64,000 nt of DNA from the NCBI RefSeq assembly GCF_034720595.1, contig NZ_JAYESJ010000001.1, positions 1,018,001-1,082,000 on the forward strand, given 5' to 3'. This document shows, piece after piece, positions 25,504 to 33,739 of the stretch. The position numbers and the translations under genes are program-made. How positions within the stretch are numbered: the stretch's first letter is position 1; each line of letters begins with the position of its first letter. The notes beneath the pieces were generated by a model. The model made no database searches and had not been told where the DNA came from. It saw nothing but the letters and a program-made list of their open reading frames with translations. This DNA is from Rhizobium sp. CC-YZS058 (lineage in GTDB: Bacteria; Pseudomonadota; Alphaproteobacteria; Rhizobiales; Rhizobiaceae).

Positions 25504-26741
25504 TCCGTGCGCTCCGCGCTGGCCGCCTGCTCGAACCAGGCGGTGATCAGCCCGCGCTCCTCCGCTGTCATTTCGGTCACATTGCCGGGCGGCATCGCAT
25601 GGCTGCGGCCGGCCTGGATATAGATCTCGCGGGCGTGGCGGGCGATCTCCGCCTCCGTCTCCAGCATGACGCCCTTGGGCGGGCGGGCGAGCCCTTCATA
25701 GACGGGTTCTGCCGCGTGGCACATGGAGCAGCGGGTCGAAACAGCGTCGCGCACTGCCGGGAAATGGGTGTCCGCCGCAAAGCGCGCGAGCGTGGGCGGC
25801 AGCGCGGAGACCTCCTCCGGCGCGCCCGGCAGCTTCGGGCTGGTCGAAAGCCACATGATGACGATGAAGATCAGCACCGTCGCCAGCCAGGTCCAGGTCG
25901 GTCGGCCCTTGCGGGCATGGGTGGTGTTGAACCAGTGGCGGATCGTGACGCCCATCAGGAAGACCAGTGCCGCGATGATCCAGCTATGCGCGGTGGCGAA
26001 GGCCAGCGGATAGTGGTTCGACAGCATGAAGAAGATGACGGGCAGCGTCAGATAATTGTTGTGCAGCGACCGCTGCTTGGCGATCGCTCCATATTTCGGG
26101 TCCGGCGTCCGCCCGGCGATGAGATCGGCCACGACGATGCGCTGGTTCGGCATGATGATGAAGAACACATTGGCCGACATGATCGTGGCGGTGAAGGCGC
26201 CGAGATGGAGGAAGGCGGCGCGGCCGGTGAAGATCTGCAGATAGCCCCAGGCCATGGCGACAAGCGCGACGTAGAGGATGCCCATCAGCACCCAGGTGTT
26301 CTTGCCGAGCGGCGATTTGCAGAGCAGGTCGTAGAAGATCCAGCCGATGGCGAGCGACGCGATCGAGAGGGCGATGGCCGCCGGCGCGGAGATGTCCAGC
26401 ACGTGGCGGTCGATCAGGAAAAGATCGGCGCCGCCATAATAGACGAGACAAAGCAGGGTGAAGCCGGAAAGCCAGGTGGCATAGCTCTCCCATTTGAACC
26501 AGGTCAGATGCTCCGGCATGGAGGCGGGGGCGACCAGATATTTCTGGATATGATAGAAGCCACCGCCATGAACCTGCCATTCCTCGCCATAGGCACCCAC
26601 CGGCAAATGGGGCCGTTTGACGAGCCCGAGATCCAGCGCGATGAAGTAGAAGGACGAGCCGATCCAGGCAATGGCGGTGATCACATGCAGCCAGCGCACG
26701 GCAAAGGCCAGCCATTCCCAGACGATGGCAAATTCATACAT
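25500..26741 (-). CDS. puuD: Urate oxidase PuuD, membrane protein with cytochrome c domain
   Basis: 413 residues from the ATG at 26739-26741 behind AGGGGA. Residues 1-300 are a multi-spanning membrane domain (about eight or nine hydrophobic segments, with conserved WLHVITAIAWIGSSFYFIAL). The C-terminal third is a periplasmic cytochrome c with the haem motif CSMCH (338-342) and the likely axial Met in AMPPGNVTEMT. It oxidises urate to 5-hydroxyisourate and passes electrons to the respiratory chain, replacing soluble uricase. It is followed by guaD. The 150-bp region upstream holds no gene other than the parE remnant tail. Confidence 0.92.
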   Translation of the reverse strand: MYEFAIVWEWLAFAVRWLHVITAIAWIGSSFYFIALDLGLVKRPHLPVGAYGEEWQVHGGGFYHIQKYLVAPASMPEHLTWFKWESYATWLSGFTLLCLVYYGGADLFLIDRHVLDISAPAAIALSIASLAIGWIFYDLLCKSPLGKNTWVLMGILYVALVAMAWGYLQIFTGRAAFLHLGAFTATIMSANVFFIIMPNQRIVVADLIAGRTPDPKYGAIAKQRSLHNNYLTLPVIFFMLSNHYPLAFATAHSWIIAALVFLMGVTIRHWFNTTHARKGRPTWTWLATVLIFIVIMWLSTSPKLPGAPEEVSALPPTLARFAADTHFPAVRDAVSTRCSMCHAAEPVYEGLARPPKGVMLETEAEIARHAREIYIQAGRSHAMPPGNVTEMTAEERGLITAWFEQAASAERTE

Positions 26742-26894
26742 GCGCGTCCCCTTGTTGTCGCCGCTCAAGCGCACATTGCGAAAATTCGGCTGTCAGCGGA
26801 AGGGGGCGCGCGCGTCGACGTGCTGTGTTCGACAGATTATTCCGCAACCAATCGCGTCGAAGCGGACCGCCGCATCACCGGAAGAGGCTGGCGC

Positions 26895-27206
26895 TTAGAA
26901 CAGACTGTCACGGTCGCGCCGGCCGTCGAGCACACGAACGATCTCGACAGTTTGCACGTCTTCATCGTCGTTGTCCGGGTGCGTCTCCTAGAGAATGACA
27001 TAGGGGGCCTCGACGAGCATGCGCGCTGTTGGAAAGATTTCGGCACGTCTTAGCCCGAGCCGAGGATGGTCGGCCAAAGCCGAAATCTTCCTCTGAATCT
27101 TCCTAATTATGCGATCCGCACGCGTCGGCTGTTCTGCGGCAATGGTCCGGTAGATCTGCGAGACGTCCGCTCGCGCTAGCCGTGTCCAGACGAGCCTTGC
27201 GGTCAT
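26895..27206 (-). pseudogene. parE: ParE-type toxin gene broken by an internal TAG codon
   Basis: The frame starts at 27206 (RLVWTRLARADVSQIYRTIA), reads 72 codons and stops at a TAG at 26988-26990. Reading on in the same frame gives ETHPDNDDEDVQTVEIVRVLDGRRD and a TAA at 26895. That tail is the normal ParE C-terminus, in which the residue before ETHP is usually Tyr (YVILYETHP). A single TAC-to-TAG or TAT-to-TAG change therefore removed about 30 residues, including the conserved C-terminal strand. The start overlaps parD (ATGA). The truncated product is probably inactive; a suppressed or partial product cannot be ruled out. Confidence 0.85.
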
Positions 27207-27478
27207 CGGCGCGGCGGCTGTTCCCGCTCAGCCTTTGCTTCCTTAAGCACGTCGTCAAAATCTACGGGACCGGCGAGACCGCTTGCCTTGCCCTCTGCCC
27301 AGAGATGCCGCAGATGCGCGATATCATTCTGGCGGCTCTGCCACTTGGCGGACCAGTCCCGTAAGGCTTCGCGGATCACCTCGCTCCCGCTGGCATAGGC
27401 GCCGCTTGCAACCGCTTCTCGGATCAAGTCCGCATGCTGGGGGGACATCGAAACACTGATTTTCTCGACCGTCGACAT
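27203..27478 (-). CDS. parD: ParD-type antitoxin (ribbon-helix-helix)
   Basis: 91 residues from the ATG at 27476-27478, behind AGGAAGG. The N-terminal half is a ribbon-helix-helix DNA-binding unit (EKISVSMSPQHADLIREAV, then SGSEVIREALRDW). The C-terminal part (DFDDVLKEAKAEREQPPRR) would wrap the toxin. It appears intact although its toxin gene is broken, and it probably still represses its own promoter. A GGTA-N8-TACC repeat lies 22 bp upstream. Confidence 0.88.
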   Translation of the reverse strand: MSTVEKISVSMSPQHADLIREAVASGAYASGSEVIREALRDWSAKWQSRQNDIAHLRHLWAEGKASGLAGPVDFDDVLKEAKAEREQPPRR

Positions 27479-27499
27479 GTCGCACCTTCCTGTCATATC

Positions 27500-27515
27500 G
27501 GTAGGAAATATTACC
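27500..27515. promoter_or_regulatory. Probable ParD operator
   Basis: GGTAGGAAATATTACC: the outer four base pairs (GGTA/TACC) are perfect and a G-T pair follows. It is A+T-rich and sits 22 bp before parD, where ribbon-helix-helix antitoxins normally bind. Confidence 0.45.
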
Positions 27516-27617
27516 ACCGGAACCTCGCAAGCGCCAGAAGTCCTCTTGACCGACAGACGCGAAGCGAGCGCGGGCCGGGTCGCTTGGGCCATCGGCGCAG
27601 TTGTCATCCGCCCTGTT

Positions 27618-28526
27618 TTATCGGGGCGGCACAGCCGGAGGAGCGGCGAATTCGCCGAGAATCCAGTCTCGGAAATGGCGGATTTTTGGCAGGTTGGCGC
27701 GAGTCTCGGGATAGACGAGGAAATAGGACTGGCCCTCGCTCGCCGTTCTGGCAAAGGGCTGGACAAGGCGGCCGCTTGCCAGATCGTCGGCATAGAAAGC
27801 CGGCGTCAGCATGGCCGTGCCCTGACCGGCGAGCGCCAGCCCCGCTTCGAAGACCTGCGCGCCCATCCGGCTCGGCGTCATGGCGGTGAGATCCGGCCTC
27901 GGCACGCCCATGGCGTCAAACCAGATCGGCCACCAGGGATCGCTGGGATCGATCAGCCGTGTCTTCACGAGATCGAGCGGATGCTCGATCCCGCCCACGG
28001 CCTCGACGAGCCTCGGACTGAGCATGGGCGAGAAGTCGATCGGCATCAGCCGGTGTTCGCGCAGTCCCGGCCAGCCTCCCTTGCCGGCCCGGAGCGCGAG
28101 GTCGGCCGGTTCGCGGGCAAAGTCGATGATCTCCTGAGTCGTCGTCAACCGCACCGCCAGCGCCGCATGACGGAGCTGGAAGGCCCCGAGATGACGCGAC
28201 AGCCATTGCAGCGCGAAGGTCGGTGTGGCGTTGATGTGCAGCGTATCGCGCCCGCCGTCCCGCGCCTCCGCCAGCGCCTCGGCCAGCAGCGAGAAGCCCT
28301 GGGTGACCTTCGGCAGCATGCGCTCGCCGGTTTCGGTCAGCGCGATCTGGCGCGGGCGGCGCAGGAAGAGCGGCTCGCCGATTCCATCCTCCAAAAGCTT
28401 GATCTGGTAGCTGACGGCCGTTTGCGTCAGGCCGAGCTCTTCACCAGCGCGGGTGAAGCTGCCGAGCCGCGCCACCGCCTCGAAGACATGCAGCGCATTG
28501 AGCGGAATGCGGCGCGACAGTTTCAT
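27618..28526 (-). CDS. LysR-family regulator, GcvA-like
   Basis: 302 residues. The N-terminal helix-turn-helix reads IPLNALHVFEAVARLGSFTRAG, then LTQTAVSYQIKLLED, the pattern of the GcvA/AmpR branch. The rest is a periplasmic-binding-like effector domain (DPWWPIWFDAMGVPRPD is characteristic). It is divergent from a small DUF1127-like gene, and repeated CAGTTT-CCTGAT half-sites fill the space between them. It lies between the puuD-guaD and xdh operons, so control of purine genes is possible, but the operator positions point first to itself and the small gene. Confidence 0.88.
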   Translation of the reverse strand: MKLSRRIPLNALHVFEAVARLGSFTRAGEELGLTQTAVSYQIKLLEDGIGEPLFLRRPRQIALTETGERMLPKVTQGFSLLAEALAEARDGGRDTLHINATPTFALQWLSRHLGAFQLRHAALAVRLTTTQEIIDFAREPADLALRAGKGGWPGLREHRLMPIDFSPMLSPRLVEAVGGIEHPLDLVKTRLIDPSDPWWPIWFDAMGVPRPDLTAMTPSRMGAQVFEAGLALAGQGTAMLTPAFYADDLASGRLVQPFARTASEGQSYFLVYPETRANLPKIRHFRDWILGEFAAPPAVPPR

Positions 28527-28616
28527 GGATCAGTTTACCTGATGGATGGAGACGGATGTTCGATTGGATTTGCAGCATGATCGGACGGAGACTGCAAGCA
28601 GTTTCCTGATCCATGA
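28523..28616. promoter_or_regulatory. LysR divergent control region with repeated palindromic sites
   Basis: ATCAG-TTTAC-CTGAT (28529-28543) fits a LysR box. A related CAGTTT-CCTGAT lies at 28599-28610. In addition, TCATGGATCAG at 28523-28533 is the perfect inverted partner of CTGATCCATGA at 28606-28616, so the two ends of the intergenic region can pair or bind a tetramer symmetrically. The left end covers the start codon of the LysR gene. Confidence 0.55.
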
Positions 28617-28625
28617 GGTGCATCC

Positions 28626-28829
28626 GTGGCCGAAGTCCTTGCCCAGTCTACCACGCCGTCGCGCCCGGCGACGATCATGACCCGCGGCCTGCTCGCCCGG
28701 CTTGCCGCGCGGTTCAAGACGCGCACAACGCGGATCGATCCTGAGCTGTTGACCGAACACATCAAGCGCGATCTTGGCTTTCTCGATGGTCCCGACCGGC
28801 GGATCTACGAGGAGCCCTGGCTGCGATAG
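28626..28829 (+). CDS. Small DUF1127-like protein
   Basis: 67 residues from a GTG-adjacent start behind GAGGTG. The C-terminal part, DPELLTEHIKRDLGFLDG, resembles the end of DUF1127 proteins, small arginine-rich rhizobial proteins tied to phosphate, carbon and RNA metabolism. The N-terminal half is basic and Thr-rich. It is divergent from the LysR regulator and shares its operator region. Its last 25 bases overlap the end of xdhC on the other strand. Family membership is tentative. Confidence 0.65.
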   Translation: MAEVLAQSTTPSRPATIMTRGLLARLAARFKTRTTRIDPELLTEHIKRDLGFLDGPDRRIYEEPWLR

Positions 28830-29638
28830 CTGCTGAGTGCCACCAGGAGCTCGGCGGCCGTCATGGCGGCGATGACGGCGGGGCGCTTGTCGGGGACCTG
28901 CCGGCCGCCGATCGGCAGGACGAGGCGGTCGATGCGCGCCTGCGCAAGGCCGCTTTCGCGCGCCTGGCTGGCGAAGGTGGCGCGCTTGGTCTTGGAGCCG
29001 ATCATGCCGACATAGGCGAGATCGTCGCGCGCCAGGGCCTCGCGCGCGATCAGGAAGTCGAGCGCGTGGTCATGGGTGAGAATGACGATCGCCGCACCCG
29101 GCGCGGCTTCGGCAACCAGCGCCTCCGGCATCGCGGCCAGGCGGTGGCGCACGCCGACCGACATCAGCGCCAGCTCGCTCGCCCGGGTTTCCACCACTGT
29201 GCCCTTGACCGGCAGCAGCGCCAGGACTTCGCCCAAGGCCCGGCCGACATGGCCGGCGCCGAACAGCCAGACCTCGGGCATGGCGGAGAGGCGAGCCTCG
29301 ATCCGCGCGTCGAAGGCGGCCATACCGGTCTCGTCAAGCCGGCTGAAGCCGAGCGTCACCCGTCCGCCGCAGCACTGGCCGATCTCCGGCCCCAGCGGAA
29401 TGTCGAGCCGCATCTGCGTGCTCATGCCGGCCAGGATCGCCCGCGCATGGTCGATTGCCATGAACTCCATCTGGCCGCCGCCGATCGTCGCATGGCTATC
29501 CGTCGGCGAGACGAGCATGAAGGTGCCGGCCTCGCGCGGGCTGGATCCCTTCGCCTCGAGGATCTCGACCAGGAGAATCGGATATTCGCGGTCGAGAAAG
29601 GCACGCAGGTCCCCGACGGCATATCTCATGGCAGCCAT
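28805..29638 (-). CDS. xdhC: XdhC, xanthine dehydrogenase accessory protein
   Basis: 277 residues from the ATG at 29636-29638; an ATG three codons later (29629) is also possible. XdhC binds and sulfurates the molybdenum cofactor and inserts it into XdhB. Visible features are ILVEILEAKGSSPREAGTFMLV, the CCGGRV motif (GPEIGQCCGGRVTLGF), the Rossmann loop VWLFGAGHVGRALGEVL, and VGMIGSKTKRATF. It follows xdhB by 8 bp and ends the xdhA-xdhB-xdhC operon. Confidence 0.92.
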   Translation of the reverse strand: MAAMRYAVGDLRAFLDREYPILLVEILEAKGSSPREAGTFMLVSPTDSHATIGGGQMEFMAIDHARAILAGMSTQMRLDIPLGPEIGQCCGGRVTLGFSRLDETGMAAFDARIEARLSAMPEVWLFGAGHVGRALGEVLALLPVKGTVVETRASELALMSVGVRHRLAAMPEALVAEAAPGAAIVILTHDHALDFLIAREALARDDLAYVGMIGSKTKRATFASQARESGLAQARIDRLVLPIGGRQVPDKRPAVIAAMTAAELLVALSSYRSQGSS

Positions 29639-29646
29639 GGCGCCGG

Positions 29647-31998
29647 TCAGCCCTGCGCCGCGCGCAGGCGCTCCACCGCCATCAGCACCCGCTCCGGCGT
29701 CGCCGGCGTGTCGAGCCGCGGGCATTCCCGATAGTCGGCCACACTGGCCACCGCCATGGAGATCGCCTCCAGAACCGAGATCGGCAGCATGAAGGGCGGC
29801 TCGCCCACGGCCTTGGAGCGGCCGATGGTCATTTCCGCATTCTCGTTCCAATCGGCGAGCTTCACGTTGAAGATCTTCGGCCGGTCGGAGGCGAGCGGGA
29901 TCTTGTAGGTGGAGGGGGCATGGGTGCGCAGGCGACCCTTCGCGTCCCACCAGAGCTCCTCGGTCGTCAGCCAGCCCATGCCCTGCACGAAGGCGCCTTC
30001 CACCTGGCCGATATCGATCGCCGGATTGAGCGACTTGCCGACATCGTGGAGCACATCCACCCGCTCGACCATATACTCGCCCGTCAGCGTGTCGATCGAC
30101 ACTTCCGAGCAGGATGCCCCATAGGCGAAGTAGTAGAAGGGCATGCCGCGGCCGGTGTTGCGATCCCAATGGATCTTCGGCGTCTTGTAGAAGCCGGCAG
30201 CCGAGAGCTGGATGCGGGCGAAATAGGCGAGCTTGATGAAATCGGGGAAGGGCACCAGCTCCTCGCCGATCTGCACATGGTTCGGCACGAAACGCACCGC
30301 CTCCGGCGTCGTCTGCCAGCGCTCGGCGGCAAAGGCGATCAGCCGGTCCTTGATCTGCCGAGCGGCATCGTAGGCCGCCATGCCATTGAGGTCGGAACCC
30401 GACGAGGCGGCGGTGGCCGAGGTGTTCGGCACCTTGGCGGTCGTCGTCGCGGTGATCTTCACCCGGTCGATATCGACCTGGAAACTGTCGGCCAGCACCT
30501 GGGCGACCTTGGTATAGAGCCCCTGTCCCATTTCCGTGCCGCCATGGTTCAGGTGGATCGAACCATCCTGATAGACATGGACCAGCGCGCCCGCCTGGTT
30601 GAAGGCGGTCATGGTGAAGGAAATGCCGAACTTGACCGGCGTCAGCGCGATGCCCTTGCGGATGACGCGGCTTGTGCGGTTGAAGTCGAGGATCGCCGCG
30701 CGCCGGGCCTGGTAATCGGCACTCTCTTCCAGTTCGTCGACCAGTTTGGCGATGATGTTGTCGGTCACCGTCTGGTGGTAGGGCGTGACGTTGCGCCCGT
30801 CGGTCTCGTCGCCATAGAAATTGCGCTTGCGGATTTCCAGCGGATCCTTGCCGAGCGCATAGGCGATCTCCTCGATCATCCGTTCGCCGCCGACCATGCC
30901 CTGCGGCCCGCCGAAGCCGCGATAGGCCGTGTTTGACACCGTGTTGGTCTTCAGCGGCTCGGAGGTCAGCCGCACATGCGGATAGAAATAGGAGCTGTCG
31001 GCATGGAAGAGCGCGCGGTCGGTCACCGGGCCCGAAAGATCCGAGGAATAGCCGCAGCGCGCGGCGTAATTGGCGGAGACGGCTTCGATGCGGCCGGTCT
31101 CGTCGAAACCGACCTCGTAGTCGACCAGGAAATCATGGCGCTTGCCGGTGCCGGCCATGTCCTCGTCGCGGTCGGGCCGCAGCTTGACCGGGCGCTTCAG
31201 CCGCTTGGCGGCCACGGCCGCCAGCACGGCAAACTGGTTGCCCTGCGTTTCCTTGCCGCCGAAGCCGCCGCCCATGCGCCGCACCTGCACGGTGACCGCA
31301 TTGGACGGCACGCCGAGCACATGCGCGACCATATGCTGCACTTCGCTCGGATGCTGGGTGGACGACCAGACGGTGATCTCGTCATCCTCGCCGGGGATGG
31401 CGAAGGCGATATGGCTTTCGAGATAGAAATGCTCCTGCCCGCCGATCCGCATCTGGCCGGAAAGCCGATGCGGCGCGGTCTTAAGCGCCGCCGCCGCGTC
31501 CCCGCGCGCGAGCGTCAGCGGCTTGGTGACGAGCGGCATGCCCGCGGCCTTTGCCTCGGCGACATCCGTCACATGCGGCAGGTCCCGGTACTCGATGCGG
31601 GCCAGCCGTGCTGCGCGCCGCGCCGCCTCGCGCGTCTCTGCGATCACCGTGAAGGCAGCCTGGCCGTGAAACTCGACCGTGCCGTCTGCCAGGACCGGCT
31701 CGTCATGCAGATGGCTGGGGCTGATGTCGTTCTCGGCGATATCCCTGGCGGTCAGCACCAGAACGACGCCCGGATAGGCTTCCACCGCCGAAAGATCCAT
31801 CGAGAGGATCTCGGCATGAGCGCGGTCGGTCAGCCCCAATGCGGCATGCAGCGTGCCAGCCGGTTCGGCGATATCATCGATATAGTCGGCGCTGCCCGCC
31901 ACATGCTTGTGGGCGCTGTCATGGCGCAGCCCGGCATGCATGGGGCCTGCAATTGTCTTGGCGATCAGCCGCCGTTCCTCGAAGGTGGAGGTGTCCAT
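29647..31998 (-). CDS. xdhB: Xanthine dehydrogenase, molybdenum-binding subunit
   Basis: 783 residues of the molybdopterin-binding large subunit. Family stretches: the opening HKHVAGSADYIDDI, the QEHFYLE motif, VRRMGGGFGGKETQ, AYRGFGGPQGM, NHGGTEMGQGLYTKV and the C-terminal AVGEPPFMLPISV, where the catalytic glutamate lies (GEPP). It hydroxylates hypoxanthine and xanthine to urate and passes electrons to XdhA. It is the middle gene of the xdh operon, 54 bp after xdhA. Length matches the family. Confidence 0.93.
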   Translation of the reverse strand: MDTSTFEERRLIAKTIAGPMHAGLRHDSAHKHVAGSADYIDDIAEPAGTLHAALGLTDRAHAEILSMDLSAVEAYPGVVLVLTARDIAENDISPSHLHDEPVLADGTVEFHGQAAFTVIAETREAARRAARLARIEYRDLPHVTDVAEAKAAGMPLVTKPLTLARGDAAAALKTAPHRLSGQMRIGGQEHFYLESHIAFAIPGEDDEITVWSSTQHPSEVQHMVAHVLGVPSNAVTVQVRRMGGGFGGKETQGNQFAVLAAVAAKRLKRPVKLRPDRDEDMAGTGKRHDFLVDYEVGFDETGRIEAVSANYAARCGYSSDLSGPVTDRALFHADSSYFYPHVRLTSEPLKTNTVSNTAYRGFGGPQGMVGGERMIEEIAYALGKDPLEIRKRNFYGDETDGRNVTPYHQTVTDNIIAKLVDELEESADYQARRAAILDFNRTSRVIRKGIALTPVKFGISFTMTAFNQAGALVHVYQDGSIHLNHGGTEMGQGLYTKVAQVLADSFQVDIDRVKITATTTAKVPNTSATAASSGSDLNGMAAYDAARQIKDRLIAFAAERWQTTPEAVRFVPNHVQIGEELVPFPDFIKLAYFARIQLSAAGFYKTPKIHWDRNTGRGMPFYYFAYGASCSEVSIDTLTGEYMVERVDVLHDVGKSLNPAIDIGQVEGAFVQGMGWLTTEELWWDAKGRLRTHAPSTYKIPLASDRPKIFNVKLADWNENAEMTIGRSKAVGEPPFMLPISVLEAISMAVASVADYRECPRLDTPATPERVLMAVERLRAAQG

Positions 31999-32052
31999 CG
32001 TGTCAGATCGTCCTTTCGCCTTGCCCCAAGCCGGCCTTGCCGCCGCGGCCCG

Positions 32053-33537
32053 TCATTCCGCCGCCTCGAAGCGGACGAGCTGGCTGGCCGCGCCCGTGGT
32101 TTCGAGGAAGAAGCGCAGCAGCAGGTTCTTTGCGGTGAGCGCGCGGTAGGCGGCGCTCGCCCGCCAATCCGTCAGCGGCTGGTAGTCCTCGTCGAAGGCG
32201 GGGCGGGCGGCCATCACCGTCTCCTCGCTCCAGATCTTGCCGATCAGCGCCGCCTCGACCGCGCGGGCCGCCTTCGGCGTTCCCGCCATGCCGCCGAAGG
32301 CGATCCGCACGGCCGTCACCGTTCCATTGTCGGAAAGGGCAAGACGGAAGGCGCCGCAGAGCGCCGAGATATCCTCGTCGCGGCGCTTCGAGATCTTGTA
32401 GACGGCAAAGTGCTCACCGGCCGGCAAGCTTGGCACGAACAGGCTCTCCACAAATTCGCCCGGCTGCCGATCCTGTTTGCCATAGGCAAGAAAAAACTGC
32501 TCGAGCGGCAGGGTTCGCCGGCCTTCGCGGCTGCGCAGGGTCAGTTCTGCGCCGAGCGCGATCAGCGGCGGCGGGGTGTCGCCGATCGGCGAGCCATTGG
32601 CGATGTTGCCGCCGATCGTGCCCATGTTGCGGACCTGGTCGCCACCAAGGCGATCCAGCAGCCCGGCCATCGCCGGAAAGCGCTGTGACAGGGTGGAAAA
32701 GGCTGCCGAATAGCTGACGCCGGCGCCGAGCCGGATGCCCTCCGGCGTCTCCTCGATACCCTGCAGCTCGGCAAGGCCGGTGATGAAGACGACCGGGTTG
32801 ATCGGCCGCATCTGCTTCGTCACCCACAGGCCGACATCGGTGGAGCCGGCGACGATGGTGGCGTCCGGATGCGTGGCCAGCGTTTCGGCCAGCGCCTCGA
32901 CCGTCCCCGGCACGATCAGCCGCGCCTCCTCCGGTCCGATGGCGATCGTCTCGTCCGAGCGCATGGCGGTGAGCGTCATCCGCACGATTTCGCGGGTCGA
33001 AAGGATCGGGTCGAACACGGCGTCGGGCCGCGCTTTCGCCACGGCTTCCGCCGCGCGCACGATCGGCTCGTAGCCGGTGCAGCGACAGAGATTGCCCTGC
33101 AGGGCCTTTTCGATGTCGGCCCGGCCGGGATTGTCCTTGGAAAGCCACAGCCCATAGAGCGACATGACGAAGCCGGGCGTGCAGAAGCCGCATTGCGAGC
33201 CGTGATAATCGACCATCGCCTGCTGCACCGGATGCAGCGTGCCATCACGGGCGGCCAGATGCTCGACCGTCACCACGTGGGTGGCATGCAGGGAACCCAG
33301 GAAGCGGATGCAGGCATTTACGCCCTCATAGACCAGCCGATCGCCCATCAGTCGCCCGACCAGCACGGTGCAGGCCCCGCAATCGCCTTCGGCGCAGCCC
33401 TCCTTCGTTCCCGTCAGCCGGCGCTCGATCCGCAGGAAATCCAGAAGCGTCGTCGTCGGCCCGACGGTGTCGAGCCGGACTTCGCGGTCGTTGAGCAGAA
33501 ACCGGATGGCACCGGTGGTGGGGGAGAAATCCGTCAC
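32053..33537 (-). CDS. xdhA: Xanthine dehydrogenase, iron-sulfur and FAD subunit
   Basis: 494 residues from a GTG at 33535-33537 behind GAAGG; longer in-frame starts have no family match. Residues about 40-75 hold the plant-type [2Fe-2S] ligands (CAEGDCGACTVL), and about 110-150 the second cluster (CGFCTPGFV, then CRCTGYEP). The FAD domain follows, with GTIGGNIANGSPIGDTPPPL. It accepts electrons from XdhB and reduces NAD. First gene of the operon, divergent from glpK across 200 bp. Confidence 0.93.
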   Translation of the reverse strand: MTDFSPTTGAIRFLLNDREVRLDTVGPTTTLLDFLRIERRLTGTKEGCAEGDCGACTVLVGRLMGDRLVYEGVNACIRFLGSLHATHVVTVEHLAARDGTLHPVQQAMVDYHGSQCGFCTPGFVMSLYGLWLSKDNPGRADIEKALQGNLCRCTGYEPIVRAAEAVAKARPDAVFDPILSTREIVRMTLTAMRSDETIAIGPEEARLIVPGTVEALAETLATHPDATIVAGSTDVGLWVTKQMRPINPVVFITGLAELQGIEETPEGIRLGAGVSYSAAFSTLSQRFPAMAGLLDRLGGDQVRNMGTIGGNIANGSPIGDTPPPLIALGAELTLRSREGRRTLPLEQFFLAYGKQDRQPGEFVESLFVPSLPAGEHFAVYKISKRRDEDISALCGAFRLALSDNGTVTAVRIAFGGMAGTPKAARAVEAALIGKIWSEETVMAARPAFDEDYQPLTDWRASAAYRALTAKNLLLRFFLETTGAASQLVRFEAAE

Positions 33538-33648
33538 GTGTTCGCCTTCAATCCGTGGTCGAGGCAGACTAAGCCCAAGGTTCCGACGTGACAATTGCTG
33601 TTTTGGCCTCGGTGCGTGCGCGCACGACCGCGCCGGCGCGCACTTGCG

Positions 33649-33689
33649 TTTCATTTTCGTTTGACATTCGTTTTGCCGTTGTGTTGAGC
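33649..33689 (+). promoter_or_regulatory. Candidate glpK promoter with TTTC/TTCG repeats
   Basis: TTTCATTTTCGTTTGACA contains a TTGACA -35 element (33661-33666) embedded in a run of TTTC and TTCG units, and TTGAGC lies 17 bp downstream. DeoR-type glycerol repressors recognise TTCG-containing repeats, so this may be a GlpR-like operator. No glpR is in the window. Confidence 0.4.
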
Positions 33690-33739
33690 TTTTCCGAAAT
33701 GCGCTGCGGGAGAGGCGGCGTCTATCCGGGGAGGATTTC

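Noticed and set aside
18822..33537. Purine island as a recently acquired genomic island
   Set aside because: Base and codon character look like the flanks, with no integrase, tRNA end or direct repeats. Only the toxin-antitoxin pair hints at insertion.
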